In this document: positions 47,601 to 58,094 of the stretch, in pieces
Layout of the letters: each line of letters starts with the position of its first letter
Numbering within the stretch: position 1 is the stretch's first letter
Assembly: GCA_037176845.1 (NCBI GenBank)
Contig: JAYKXP010000015.1
Span: 744,001 to 808,000, forward strand
From: Paramarasmius palmivorus
Taxonomy: Eukaryota > Basidiomycota > Agaricomycetes > Agaricales > Marasmiaceae
DNA length: 64,000 nt
Direction: 5' to 3'
Program-made: the position numbers and the translations under genes
Notes under the pieces: model-generated
Database searches by the model: none
What the model saw: only the letters and a program-made list of their open reading frames with translations
What the model was told of the DNA's origin: nothing

Positions 47601-49474
47601 ATGGATCCCACATCCACATACATTTTCGCGTTTCTTGTTGTCTTGGCTCTACTGTGCGCCAAATGGTATAGCTCCGATAAGCTCAAACGATTCCCTGGCC
47701 CATTGCTAGCGAGGTGGACTCGAATTTACCAAGCCTATTACGACAATATAGTGGGCGGTGGTTGGCATTCCCAGCTTCAAAGGCTTCACGAGGAATACGG
47801 TTAGTTTGGGTCCCCTTCCTTAATTACCTGTCATTCAATCTCCTTAGGTCCCGTGGTCAGGGTTGCCCCCAACGAGGTATTATTTTAGGCATATATTTCC
47901 GCCGCTTTGCCTCTTACTCTCGACGTAGTTGCATTTTGCGGACCCCAACGCATATGCAGATATCTATTCTTCGCCCGCGAGATTCCTCAAAGATCCTGGT
48001 TTCTACCGAACCTTTGACTTGGGGACGACCCCAAGTGTCTTCTCGACACACGATCCCAAAGAGCATTCAGTAACGAAATCTTTGCTGGGCTCCTATTTTT
48101 CGAGGCAAAACATCCTCAAGTTGGAGGCCCTCGTTCAAGAACGTGTAAGTCTGTCGTATTCGTCTTCGAGCTTTGACACTCATGCTTCTTCAGGTCGATA
48201 AACTCGTATCTCAACTCGCAGAGAACCACCAACAGACACCTGCAGACATGAATCACGCCTACCACTCTGTCACTCTCGACCTCATCATTCTCTATCTTTT
48301 TCGTACGAAGTTGGATGCGACGTCATACCCCTCCTTTTGCCATCCGGTCGTGCTTGCAAATGAGATCGCTTTTACGAAAATGTGGACCATCAAGCATCTG
48401 GATTTTGTACGACGCCTCATCAATGCTGCCCCGAAATGGATGGGACCACTGCTTTCTCCCCCCTCGAAGCCTCTATTCGAAACGCAGAACATGATCGAGA
48501 AATTAGTGGACAAGGCTTTACAGGAATCGCACGACTACGACCCCGAATCTGACGATCTCCCAAATGTCTTTCAAACGCTCGTCAGTAACGCACGTGTGGA
48601 AGGAAAACTCAGGCAATCTAAACATGTGACGAAGGCATGGCTAGTCAGTCAGGGGGTGACTCTCATGGGCGCAGGAAGCGATACGACTGGAAACGCTTGT
48701 ATCATTGGGACTCGACATGTCATCAAGGATGAACGGGTGCGTACCAAGCTTCAGCAGGAGTTGGACGAGGCGTGGCCAGACGTGAAGAACCTAATGCCGC
48801 TGGAGCGTCTGGAAAAGCTACCGTACTTGGTATGTGCAATACCTCAATCCATAATGCCCGGGACAAACTAATTTTGGCACATTAGACCGCTGTGGTAAAA
48901 GAGAGTCTTCGCCTGTCGCATGGAGTAGTCAGTCCAATGGGTAGAGTGGTTCCTGAGCCGGGTGCGGTCATTGCAGGACATCCTATTCCTCCAAGTGTAC
49001 GATCACCTAAGCTCGAAATATCGATGTATGCTGACTTCCATACAGACTATCGTGTCCATCACAAACACCTTTGTCCATAAGAATGCCGATGTCTTCCCTG
49101 ATCCGGAGCGATTTTACCCTGAGCGATGGCTTGAGGACAAGGATCACGTCTTAGATCGTTACTTGGTATCATTTGGAAAGGGCCCGCGCGCTTGCCTAGG
49201 AATCAAGTAAGCCAGGGCATACATTTGTCCATGATTTGAACTAACCCTGTTCATTTAGTCTTGCATGGTCGGAACTGTACTTGATTATGGGCAATGTGTT
49301 CCGTAAGTTGGACTTCAATAGTCACAGCGATCTATCGTACGTCTTTACCTTCCATGATGCCACTTGACACTGGCTAATTGACTGGTAACTAGCTCGGAAG
49401 TACGTTTCAAGGAATTCTTAGTTCCAATCTACGAGGACAATGTCCTGAATGCTACAGTCACTGTCCGTCAGTAG
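47601..49474 (+). CDS. cytochrome P450 monooxygenase (P450-D)
   Basis: Intact P450 with anchor [18 protein letters not shown], hinge [13 protein letters not shown]-helix [13 protein letters not shown]-helix [15 protein letters not shown], and heme loop [10 protein letters not shown]. It ends with [20 protein letters not shown], stop TAG 49472-49474. It differs from P450-C at many sites, including the I-helix (DTT rather than DTV, with a Met-Gly before the motif), so the two may differ in substrate or position of oxidation. Seven or eight exons use the same intron positions as P450-A and P450-C. It converges on the TmpA-like gene with about 240 bases between stops. Confidence 0.88.
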
Positions 49475-49711
49475 AGTGACTTTTGCTAGTAGCACACTCG
49501 ATCTAGATTCCAAGGCTCAGTCCAAGTATGTAGTGCCACTGTCGAATACGTTGAAATGATATTACGAACTTCTGATACAATTAGTTATTATATATGTGAA
49601 TGCGTATATGGGTGCTAGGTAGCTTGTAAGGTAAGGGACCATTATAATGGACTGTAATAAATATGAATAAGTTATATTCTTAAAGATGCAAGCAAGAAAG
49701 CGACGATCCAT

Positions 49712-51254
49712 CTATGAATCAAAAATCGCACCGTAAGCGGGAATGCCCCTGCTCTCCATCCCGAACACAACCTTCCTTGTCAGCTTAGGGTTAGAAATGA
49801 TGAAGACGGCCTCAGCATCCGACTCCTTTACCAACTTCCACGTCTCCATGACCATATCTGGACGACCTTCCTTCCTGGTATCCCAGATCCTTGCATTGGG
49901 GTCTGCCTTCAACACGGCGTTCACGACTGTGTCACCGTATGTGGTCTCAGGATTGGGTGTGGACCAGAAGATACGACGGGGTGTGACGTCTGCGTGAAAC
50001 AAGGAAAGCGTCGGCCCAATCCCGGAACCTGTTGCGATGACTACAATCCGCTTGAAGAGCTTGGAGGTGTAGAGGAGTCCGTGTAAAGGAGCACCGCGAA
50101 CCCAAAGCTTCTTGGGCGGATTCTTGATAGTTTCGCTTGTCCAATCACCTGCGTTGGAAACGATGACCGAGAAACCATCAGGTTTGCCATCGGCATCTAC
50201 ATTCGGAATGGTGGCGAATGCGTGCCATTCCAATAGGGGCTTGGTCGAGACTTTGAGGCCGTAGAACGGCTGCATGTTGCGGTATTTGAAGTGAAGACGA
50301 ATGGCGTGGCTAGAAAGCACTTCGGCGTGCACTTCATGGCGACGAAGACGTCCCCAAGAAAGAATGGTGCAACTGGTAGAGATGCAAAGGGTCCAAAAGT
50401 TGGGTGACCGGACAAGGTACAGCCCAAGGGGAAGTACGGGCTCTTCCAACACACGGTACTCGTTGGCGGCGAAGATGGTGTGGATCCAGAATGTACAGAG
50501 TGCAGTCCATCCGGCGTAGCGGTGCACGGCTTCGAAGTAATCATGGTACAGAACCCGGAATCGTGGCCAAGCTCCGATTAGGATGAGGCAAAACATGGTG
50601 ACGAGTATGTAAGATGTGATGAGGTTGGCTAACGACGCGGTGTTGGGATGAGCGATGTAATCCTTGGTGGCAATTGCAGTATACATGATATACCAAACCA
50701 CCGCTGCTGTCCCGGCTCCGCTGTGGGCACCACCATAGTGGAAAACCTTGGCCAGTCGACGACGAAGCCAAAGTGGTGCACTGTGAGGGCAGCAGACAGC
50801 GATCTCGTATACGAGGTTCACAAAGTTCTCTTGTCGGAATAAAAGGGTGACCATCAAGTTTGCGGATGCTGCGCTCCCGACATCGGATGCCTTTGGCGTA
50901 CCGCGGTTGCGGGCGACAAAGATAACGAAGGTGATGAGGTTGGCGAAAAAAATGATTGTGAACGTCTTACGGTAGTAAGAAAAGAAGATTACTGAAAGCG
51001 CTTTTTAGTAGAGTGTGAGGGTAGCTGGAGCGGGAACACCTACAATGAAGCCACCGAGTCAAGCTGGAGTGTCCATCCTTGGGAGGTAGAACCTCTTCCT
51101 GCGGTATGACTATCTTCGTCTCAGCCGCAACAATAGCCTTAACATCGATGACCGAATTGGCGGTCGAATCAGTGGCGGTAGACTCGACATAAACAGAAGA
51201 CTTTTCGATGTCCATAGGGAGCTGGGAAAGACGAGAGATGTCAACAGGAGACAT
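49712..51254 (-). CDS. TmpA-like membrane flavo-oxidoreductase (ferric-reductase-like)
   Basis: About 480 residues. An N-terminal cytosolic stretch (MSPVDISRLSQLPMDIEK...) leads to a membrane part with at least four helices (FTIIFFANLITFVIFVARN, GTAAVVWYIMYTAIA, LANLITSYILVTMFCLILIG, YAGWTALCTFWIHTIFAAN). A cytosolic FAD/NAD(P)-binding half follows: HAIRLHFKYRNMQPFYGLKVS and IVVIATGSGIGPTLSLFH (nucleotide-binding G-S-G-I-G-P). The resemblance is to the Aspergillus TmpA type of membrane oxidoreductase and to the C-terminal half of some fungal adenylating enzymes. The classic bis-heme ferric-reductase His set is not evident. I chose ATG 51254 because an intron near 51000-51045 joins the frames. 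The minus-strand TATATAAAT at 51294-51302 is its TATA box. Stop is CTA 49712-49714. Redox role in the pathway is inferred. Confidence 0.75.
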
Positions 51255-52431
51255 GAAAGAATATGGGATGAAGTAGCCGTCTAGCTTGCTCCCATTTATA
51301 TACAGCTGAGTATATTGAACAAGAAGAGGCCTGAGAAGGCCCGTGCGTCGTGATCTGCCCAAGACAACATTGCCTGTACTCAAGAGCGGTCAACGTACGA
51401 TCAAATCAATAACATGTCAAAGGCAGTTCAAACAAACCTTTAGTACGATAAGCTATGCATAGTGAACTCTTGACGTTTGGGAACCGGAAAAAAAGGCGTT
51501 ATAGAAGGCTACAGATGCTGCTCGTTGTCCCAAGTTGCACCAAGGGTCTGCTTATCATGAATAGCCAGGCGCTGAGGGGCTAGGTGAAAATCACTACTTT
51601 TGAGACCGTGTACATGATTACATCGACTCACCTCCGTCATTCAATTTTTCTGGCCTGATCCCTTCGGGCGTTCTCCACCCCCGCATCCCGTCGTTTTTTT
51701 GTGTGTATAATGATCCAATCTAGTCGGAAGTAACTGGACGAATGTGATATGATGCGGTGTTCCTGAGTCAAAAAGTGTTTTGACACTTTAAACTAGTGCT
51801 AGCGCGCTGGGCAAGAGTTCTGGTCCTGGTATCCCTTGAATAGCGGAAATACGTTGCCCTCGCTCCTTCTCAGATTCGGATCTGGTCAGAATACAACCTG
51901 TCAGTGAGGATTTCAATCGTTAGCCTGGTCAATGTACTTACCATCCGGAACATTCTCAGCTCTTCACTGGCATACTTAATCTCGAGTCTTACATCTTGTC
52001 AATAACATTAACATTGCCTTGATCCGACATCTCTCGTGGGGAAAAAGAGTTTACAGCGGATATTGACATATGCGAATGAAGGGATTGAAAGACATGTGGC
52101 CGTCAAATCGCGTTTCAAATTTTGATTCAAATTCACGTGCACTACTGGTGCGACGGACCGCGGACCACGGTTGACCGGGACCGGCCACACGACCTCGTGA
52201 TCTTGTCATTGCTTCTCTGCAGTGTACTCCCACCAGCGCTTTCTGAAACTCCTCTCTTTTGTTGTTTCGAAACCTCCAGAAGACCAAACAGGCCCTCCTG
52301 TCCTCCCACCAGTGAGATTCAGGCAGCTTTCAATTGAACGGTGGCATCGACGAAGTTGTCGTTCAAGTTGGTATATGTGTTCAATTTGCGTCACTCGGTC
52401 GCTGAATAACTCCACGATTGCTAGGAATACG
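51255..52431. other. divergent intergenic region, 1.18 kb
   Basis: Between the TmpA-like gene (minus) and MYND copy B (plus). The frame upstream of 52432 is open from 52222, but homology to copy A places the start at 52432. Apart from the TmpA TATA box (51294-51302) I see nothing definite. Confidence 0.45.
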
Positions 52432-54565
52432 ATGTTTTTCACTTATGGAAAAGCTAAACCTTTCAATGGGCCTGAGCAGGCTGGGTTTATTCGTCAAGCA
52501 ACGAAGCGCTTTCCCTCCATACAAGCAGCTCTAGCCGGGCTACAGGAGCTCGGGGAACCCCCAAGATCGCTCAAGGGATCACACCTCGACGACAGAATCA
52601 CTATCTCTTTGGACGCCCTCGCCGTTATTGGCAACGGGTTACTGATGTCTTATCCTTCGTCACCCGACAAGTACCCCGAATACGTCGCACTTGTCAAGAC
52701 GAGTTGGGTACCAGTCATCGGGCCATGGGTGGAGTGCTTCTATGCCTTTGCAGAGAAAGAGCCACTCAGCTCTCCCTGTTCAGCACTCCTGGATAAGGTA
52801 CTATGCGTTTTACCGAGGATGACGATGTATCCGCTGCAAGGGTGCCTTGACAAAGTGGCAGAGGTCAAGGAATTAAGGAGGATGGCCCCGTATCTATTCT
52901 CTTCAGCCGGACGGATATGGTTCAAGACAATCCAAGGCTCTGAAACACATTGGTCTTGGGCCTGCTGGGCTGTACTTCTTTCCGGGCTCTTCGTTACGAA
53001 AGACGTTGAAGGGATATTCGACGTGTACATGGAGTTGATAGGCAAACAGAAGCAGAGCGAGCTGAAGGATTTTGCCGGATGCTGTGTCCGATTCATTGAT
53101 CATTTGAATCACTGTCTTCAGGTTTCCCAATCTCACGCAGATGCTACCATTTGGGTTGGATCTACTGCAACTATACCTATTTTCACGCTACTCTTCGCGT
53201 ATCAGAACTCATCATCCACACCGTTCGTTCTGGCAGGAGGTGCAAGAGCTCTTTCCAGGTTTCATCGTACCCTTGTTTCCCAGCGCTCGATTACCATCTT
53301 CACATGCGCCGAACCAATCCCTGACGAGGTTGGTGACACGTTGGAACTGCTGAACTGCCTTATGTTGGCGATAACACAGACATCGATGGAAATGCAGGGA
53401 ACAATAGACGCTTTGGACGCGGGTCTCATCGTTTCTATGTTCAAGGCCGCAAGGTTCTATTCCCCCGAGAAAGGTCCTGACACCAGTCAGTCCGAACCGA
53501 AATCTACAACCAACCGTCTTTGGCAATCATATACGAGACTCTTAGAGCTCGTATCGGTATACATGGTATATCCGAGCGTACAGCGGCAGTTCTGCAAGAG
53601 CATGCGTCAAGTTGTCAATGCAGGACTCGAAGAACAACTCAAAGAGCATCCGGGGGAGTTTTGGACATGTTGGGAAATGTGCAAGAGCAAAGCGGAGGAG
53701 TTAGGGAAATTAAAGGAACTCATGAAGGATCCCACCAGCGAACAGGGATCATCGGTCTGTAGCAATACTTCGGTGAGCTTCCAGCAAATCGACTTTGTGG
53801 ACACTACTGAGTTACTGTCATGGTTAGTGTCCATACAAGATGCTTAGCAGCGATCGAAAGGACCTAAGCAAGTTTCATCGCTTTCTTCGATGCTCTCGCT
53901 GCCAAACTGCTATATATTGCTCCCATGAATGTGCCAAAGAAGAATGGAAATATCATAAATATGAATGCAAGTGCTATGCAGAGGCACGAATTGAGGGTAC
54001 GGATATCTTCCTTTCACGTAGCACCATTCACTGACTATCGCATTATTTTTCAAGACGGACGGCTACCGCCATCACGCGCAATTTGGTCGGGATGTACCTT
54101 GACAAATGCGACCGGAGCGAATTCCGCGGAAGGTTAGAGGGGCTGCTGGAGGAGCTTTTGTGGTTTTCCTCCGGATCAGACAGTTCAGACGACGACACAA
54201 CCGGTGATGATGATAACAATGATGACGATGATGGCGACGACGACGATTCCGACTCGGAGCCAGATCCCAAAGGATACGTCGCGGTACTCGATTTCTGCGA
54301 CCCTAGGGAAGTAGACCTCTATTCTGTAGATCGGCTCACCGTCCAACACATTGATGAATTGTCGAAGGACAAGAGATTGGCTTACTGGGGCGAAGAGGAG
54401 TTCCTGTTTCACCTGAAGAGAATGGTTTTGGAATGGACCGAGGAGGCGGATATCCAGGTTGTTGCATTCTTTCCTTCGATAACCGGGGATATACTACCGG
54501 TATATGGACCCAGCGTTCCACTGCCAGAGAATACCGAACCGGAGGCGATTGATGGAGGCGATTGA
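52432..54565 (+). CDS. MYND-type zinc finger protein, copy B
   Basis: Same family as copy A. The start MFFTYGKAKPFNGPEQAGFIRQ aligns with its start. A long helical region (LKGSHLDDRITISLDALAV, THWSWACWAVLLSGLF) ends at ELGKLKELMKDPTSEQ. The finger follows an intron: CSRCQTAIYCSHECAKEEW...HKYEC, preceded by VCSNTS|CP. After another intron the tail has LVGMYLDKCD, an Asp/Ser-rich run (54165-54265), then GYVAVLDFCDPREVDLYS and VVAFFPSITGDILPVYGP, stop TGA 54563-54565. The splice between the finger exon and the tail (about 53990-54070) does not join in frame with the obvious signals; either a weak donor (GTGCTA) is used or there is a lesion. Function is unknown. Confidence 0.72.
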
Positions 54566-54609
54566 TCAAGCAAGGGTCACCTCGACAGATACCCACAGTG
54601 GCACCCATG

Positions 54610-54951
54610 GCTTAGACGTTCATATGATCAAGTGTGGCAATTTATAATTATAATAGAGCAGACCGTAAAATGCCAAGTTTCGATTTTGAAGTGCAGGAAT
54701 ATGTCTGTTATACACAATGGAGCCATTATCTTGGTGAGCAATCCTTGGCACCATCGTGCCTACGTGGACATGGACATTTGGGTAGAAGCGCTGGATTCTT
54801 TCCCTCGACAACGAGAAGTAGTTTTCCTGTATTTGGACCTACCCTTTCGGTGCCAGCTCCACCGAACAAGATTGCCGACGAGGAACAAGTATCGTATCGC
54901 GGCAGTGAGGGATTTCAATTGACGCCCATGACACGTCCAAAATGCTGACAA
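54610..54951 (+). pseudogene. decayed duplicate of the MYND 3' end
   Basis: The frame with GFFPSTTRSSFPVFGPTLSV followed by PAPPN matches the last segment of MYND copy B (AFFPSITGDILPVYGPSVPLP, at about 54460-54540). It lies only 45 bases downstream in the same orientation. No finger or start is present and neighbouring frames are broken. I read it as a tandem partial duplication of the 3' end. Confidence 0.5.
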
Positions 54952-55176
54952 AGGTCATAAGGCATCGCGTTCAGTGACTCGGAACCGCCCTGGTTCTGTA
55001 GGGAGATTGGTCACAACACTCCCCAATCTTCGTTCGTTCAAACAGGCCAAGTCGATGCAGCCGTTTGTTTTGTTGAATCCTGGATTCCCCGTTTGATACA
55101 TTCGGGCACAGTATTCCAAGCGCAGCACGTTCAAGTGAGTATGTACATCTGATACATTGATTCCTATATCTGATGT

Positions 55177-55191
55177 CCTGGCGCAGCGTAG
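55177..55191. promoter_or_regulatory. 15-base element shared by two hydrolase promoters (copy 2)
   Basis: CCTGGCGCAGCGTAG lies 122 bases before the ATG of hydrolase copy 2; the identical 15-mer lies at 57977-57991, 104 bases before copy 3. Flanking bases are less alike. It may be a regulatory site or simply what remains of a duplicated promoter. Confidence 0.5.
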
Positions 55192-55312
55192 GAATCATAC
55201 GCTCCTGTCAGTTAGACCCCGAACCATCAAGATATCGGTAGCGCGTGGAATTCATACCAATAAATAGGACAACAAAATCAGGATTATCGACCTTTTTGTC
55301 AACCTGCCCATC

Positions 55313-57574
55313 ATGCGGCTGCTAGCCCTCGCTTTGTTGTCGCTATACTGCTCAACTTTGGCGCAGATTACCCAGCATCCTCTCAAGTATGCTAACTCCA
55401 CCATTTTGGATCCTACCATGGACGGCTTCATCGAGGGGGTCATATCTTCATGGAACTCTTCCGGAGGCGCCAGTGTCGCGGTCGTGAAACAATACGAAGA
55501 CGGATCCTGGCAAGTGGAGACCAAGGGCTATGGGATAGCGAAGGTTGCAGAGGGAAAGAAGCTAGATGCCGATTCATTGTTTTACATTGCGAAGGTGCGT
55601 ACTATCTGACATTTCACTGTTGTGCAGCTACTGACTTGTCAGACTTACCTAACAGCTTTTCACCGCTATCGCTACCGGGATGCTCGTCTCCAACAAAAGC
55701 CTATCACCGCGTCTATCATGGGACACGAAGATCGCTGATATCCTCCCCGAACACCTCTGGAAACTTCAAGATCCGATCGCCTCTGCAGAAACAACTATAA
55801 CCGATGCTATGGGCCATCGAACTGGGCTCCCTAACCACGATTCCATGTATTCCCGGAAGGATCCCATTGAGGTGGTTGTACGTGTCGCCTGTCGCCTGCA
55901 TATGCAAGCCTATACTGATTTGCACGCTCAAGCTCCAAAAGTTTCGCCATTTAAAACCTTCAGCCAGCTTCCGAACGACCTGGCAGTATACCAACATCAT
56001 GTACATACTCTTGAGCTACCTCCCAACTGCCTCCCTTCCGCAAAAACCATCGCTGGCGGAGTACGTTCGGGAGCACATCTTTGAACCCCTTGGGTTAACC
56101 TCGGCGACCTATTCTCTTGCTGCTGCTAAATCGACCGGCCGTTTGGCAGATCCTATCGCACGAGATGTCAACAAAACGGAAGACTTGTTCGGAAAGGGTA
56201 AAACTCGTGTGCTGAGGTATCCTACGTGGTTCCAGGAAGATAGCGAAGATGGGAGCTGTACGTTTTCGCCAAGCTCTGGGTACTGTACAGAATGCTGACG
56301 GGTATCACTGTTAGACATGGCTGGAGCAGCTGGTGTCATAATGAACGTGAAAGATGCGGTATGGCCTTAAACATGAACTTTTCATATTGAGATTGATGTA
56401 GATGATCTTTTTAGGCTACTTGGCTTCAAGTTCTCTTGTTAGAAGGACAAAATCCCTGGACAGGGGAACAAGTTATCCCGAGAGAGGTTGTTCGGAAAGT
56501 AGCATCTGGGATTAGTATTGTACGTCCTGAACCGTTAGTTTCGATGTCACTACACGCTTGTCAAGCTACTAACAGGTTGAACAGACAATGTCCTGAGGTG
56601 TCAAATGTTGTTTATGGTGGTGGTCAAATGAGAGGGTCTTACCGCGGACACGGTACGTTCATGGCACCGGAATTATCCCTGAGCTCTCACTAACTTGATC
56701 TCAGACTACATCGAACATGACGGCGGTGTCCCTGGCCTATTGCCATCTTACAAGTGACTTCATATATTGAAATAGGTTACGCAACTCGTATCGCTCGTTT
56801 ACCCAATTCCAAGTTCGGTGTTGCTGTTTTTACTAACGAAGAACATTATGGAGCTCCGTTCATGGAAGTCATCAAATGGCATATCATCGATACAATTCTT
56901 GGTCTGGAGCCGATTGACTGGGACTCGCGGTATGCCTACTCTACCTCTTCGTCTCTTCTGTTTCTGATCCACGAGACACAGAATGAGGGCTATTGTCCGA
57001 GAGAGATACCAAAGAAAGATATCCAGGGCGAAACCTCGTCCAGAGAACCCAGCACCTCCTCCTTTACCTCTTGAACAGCTCGCTGGGGTGTATCAGAATC
57101 CGGGATATCGCAACATTGAATTCTGCCTCGTGTCGTCTCCACCCCCGGTCACAGAATCGGTATATTGTCGTAGACTTCGGAAGGAACAGCCTGTCATTCT
57201 GCCCAACGCTGTGAACCACAATGTCCCGACCCTACTTGCTTGGTCAGATAGTTTCTGGTACTCCCACATCAAGCTGGAGCATGTCGATGGAGCGTTGTTT
57301 ACTGCCAAGCAATTGGACAGCCGGGCACGTGAACTTGTCTTTCGCATTAAACTTAGACTGAGTCTGCATCTTTGATTCTTAGCCTACAGACGATCCCGAA
57401 CAGCCATATTGGACATCGGATGTAGATGCACCATACACTGCAGAGTTTGTCATAGAGGATGAAAAGGTTGGATTTGGTATGATGGATGGGTTTTGGGGTT
57501 CTGGGCCTGGAATTGAGGGTCCTATCGAGGGTAGCGCAAGGGAAAGAGCAGAGGTTTGGTTTGAAAGGATATGA
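55313..57574 (+). CDS. beta-lactamase-fold hydrolase, copy 2, without catalytic Ser
   Basis: Signal peptide MRLLALALLSLYCSTLAQ, then TILDPTMDGFIEGVISSWNS, close to copies 1 and 3. The first exon ends FYIAK94 where copy 3 has FYIASNSK: nine bases coding S-N-S are missing at 55591/55592, so the S-x-x-K nucleophile is lost while the Lys stays. The Y-T-N motif (WQYTNIMY) and H-D-G (IEHDGG) remain. Two splice sites are also weak: the donor after IEHDGGVPG (56734) has no GT at the place used in copy 3, and the last intron starts with GC (57325). The C-terminus is intact: GFGMMDGFWGSG...WFERI, TGA 57572-57574. It is either a pseudoenzyme or an early pseudogene. Confidence 0.75.
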
Positions 57575-58094
57575 GCCTTTACGTGTATTCTATGTATGAG
57601 TGTAGAGGTAAACACGAAGTCTTGAGCGTCTCCCAGCCAAAATAAACCCCAACCCTAGAGGTCCTTTCTGCTTGTGTCGACTCATCTTCCAACTCTTACA
57701 TTCCTCGCCTATCCCTTGCAACAAACTCAAGATCTGTGTTGCTTTACAGAATTAAACTCTACACAGTACTCAGTCTTCGCGCGTCAATATTGAACATCAA
57801 AGAAATCTGAAAAGAACAGCCAGAACAGGAACAATTGGGATCCTTGAGAGGGACGTAATTCCCATGTGTGCAAAGGCCGCAGTAGTTGTTCAATGAGCGC
57901 AGTCTTCCATCATGCGTACCATGTCGATGGTGAGCTCTTCTGATATACATACATCTACGCATGTAGTTCAGCTGATCCTGGCGCAGCGTAGAAACCATTT
58001 GGGGCTGCCAGCAACCAGAGTATTGGTAACGGGCGTCATTTATGCATAAAAAAAGAACGAAAACCCATTCATTGTCTTTCTCGACCCGTTCACC
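57575..58094. promoter_or_regulatory. intergenic region between hydrolase copies 2 and 3
   Basis: 520 bases holding the copy 2 3' UTR and the copy 3 promoter. It includes the shared 15-mer CCTGGCGCAGCGTAG at 57977-57991 and an A-rich GCATAAAAAAAG about 55 bases before the ATG. No gene is supported. Confidence 0.5.

Noticed and set aside
54165..54265. GAT/GAC run as a microsatellite only
   Set aside because: It is in frame with the MYND copy B tail on both sides, so it is best read as an Asp/Ser-rich coding tract.
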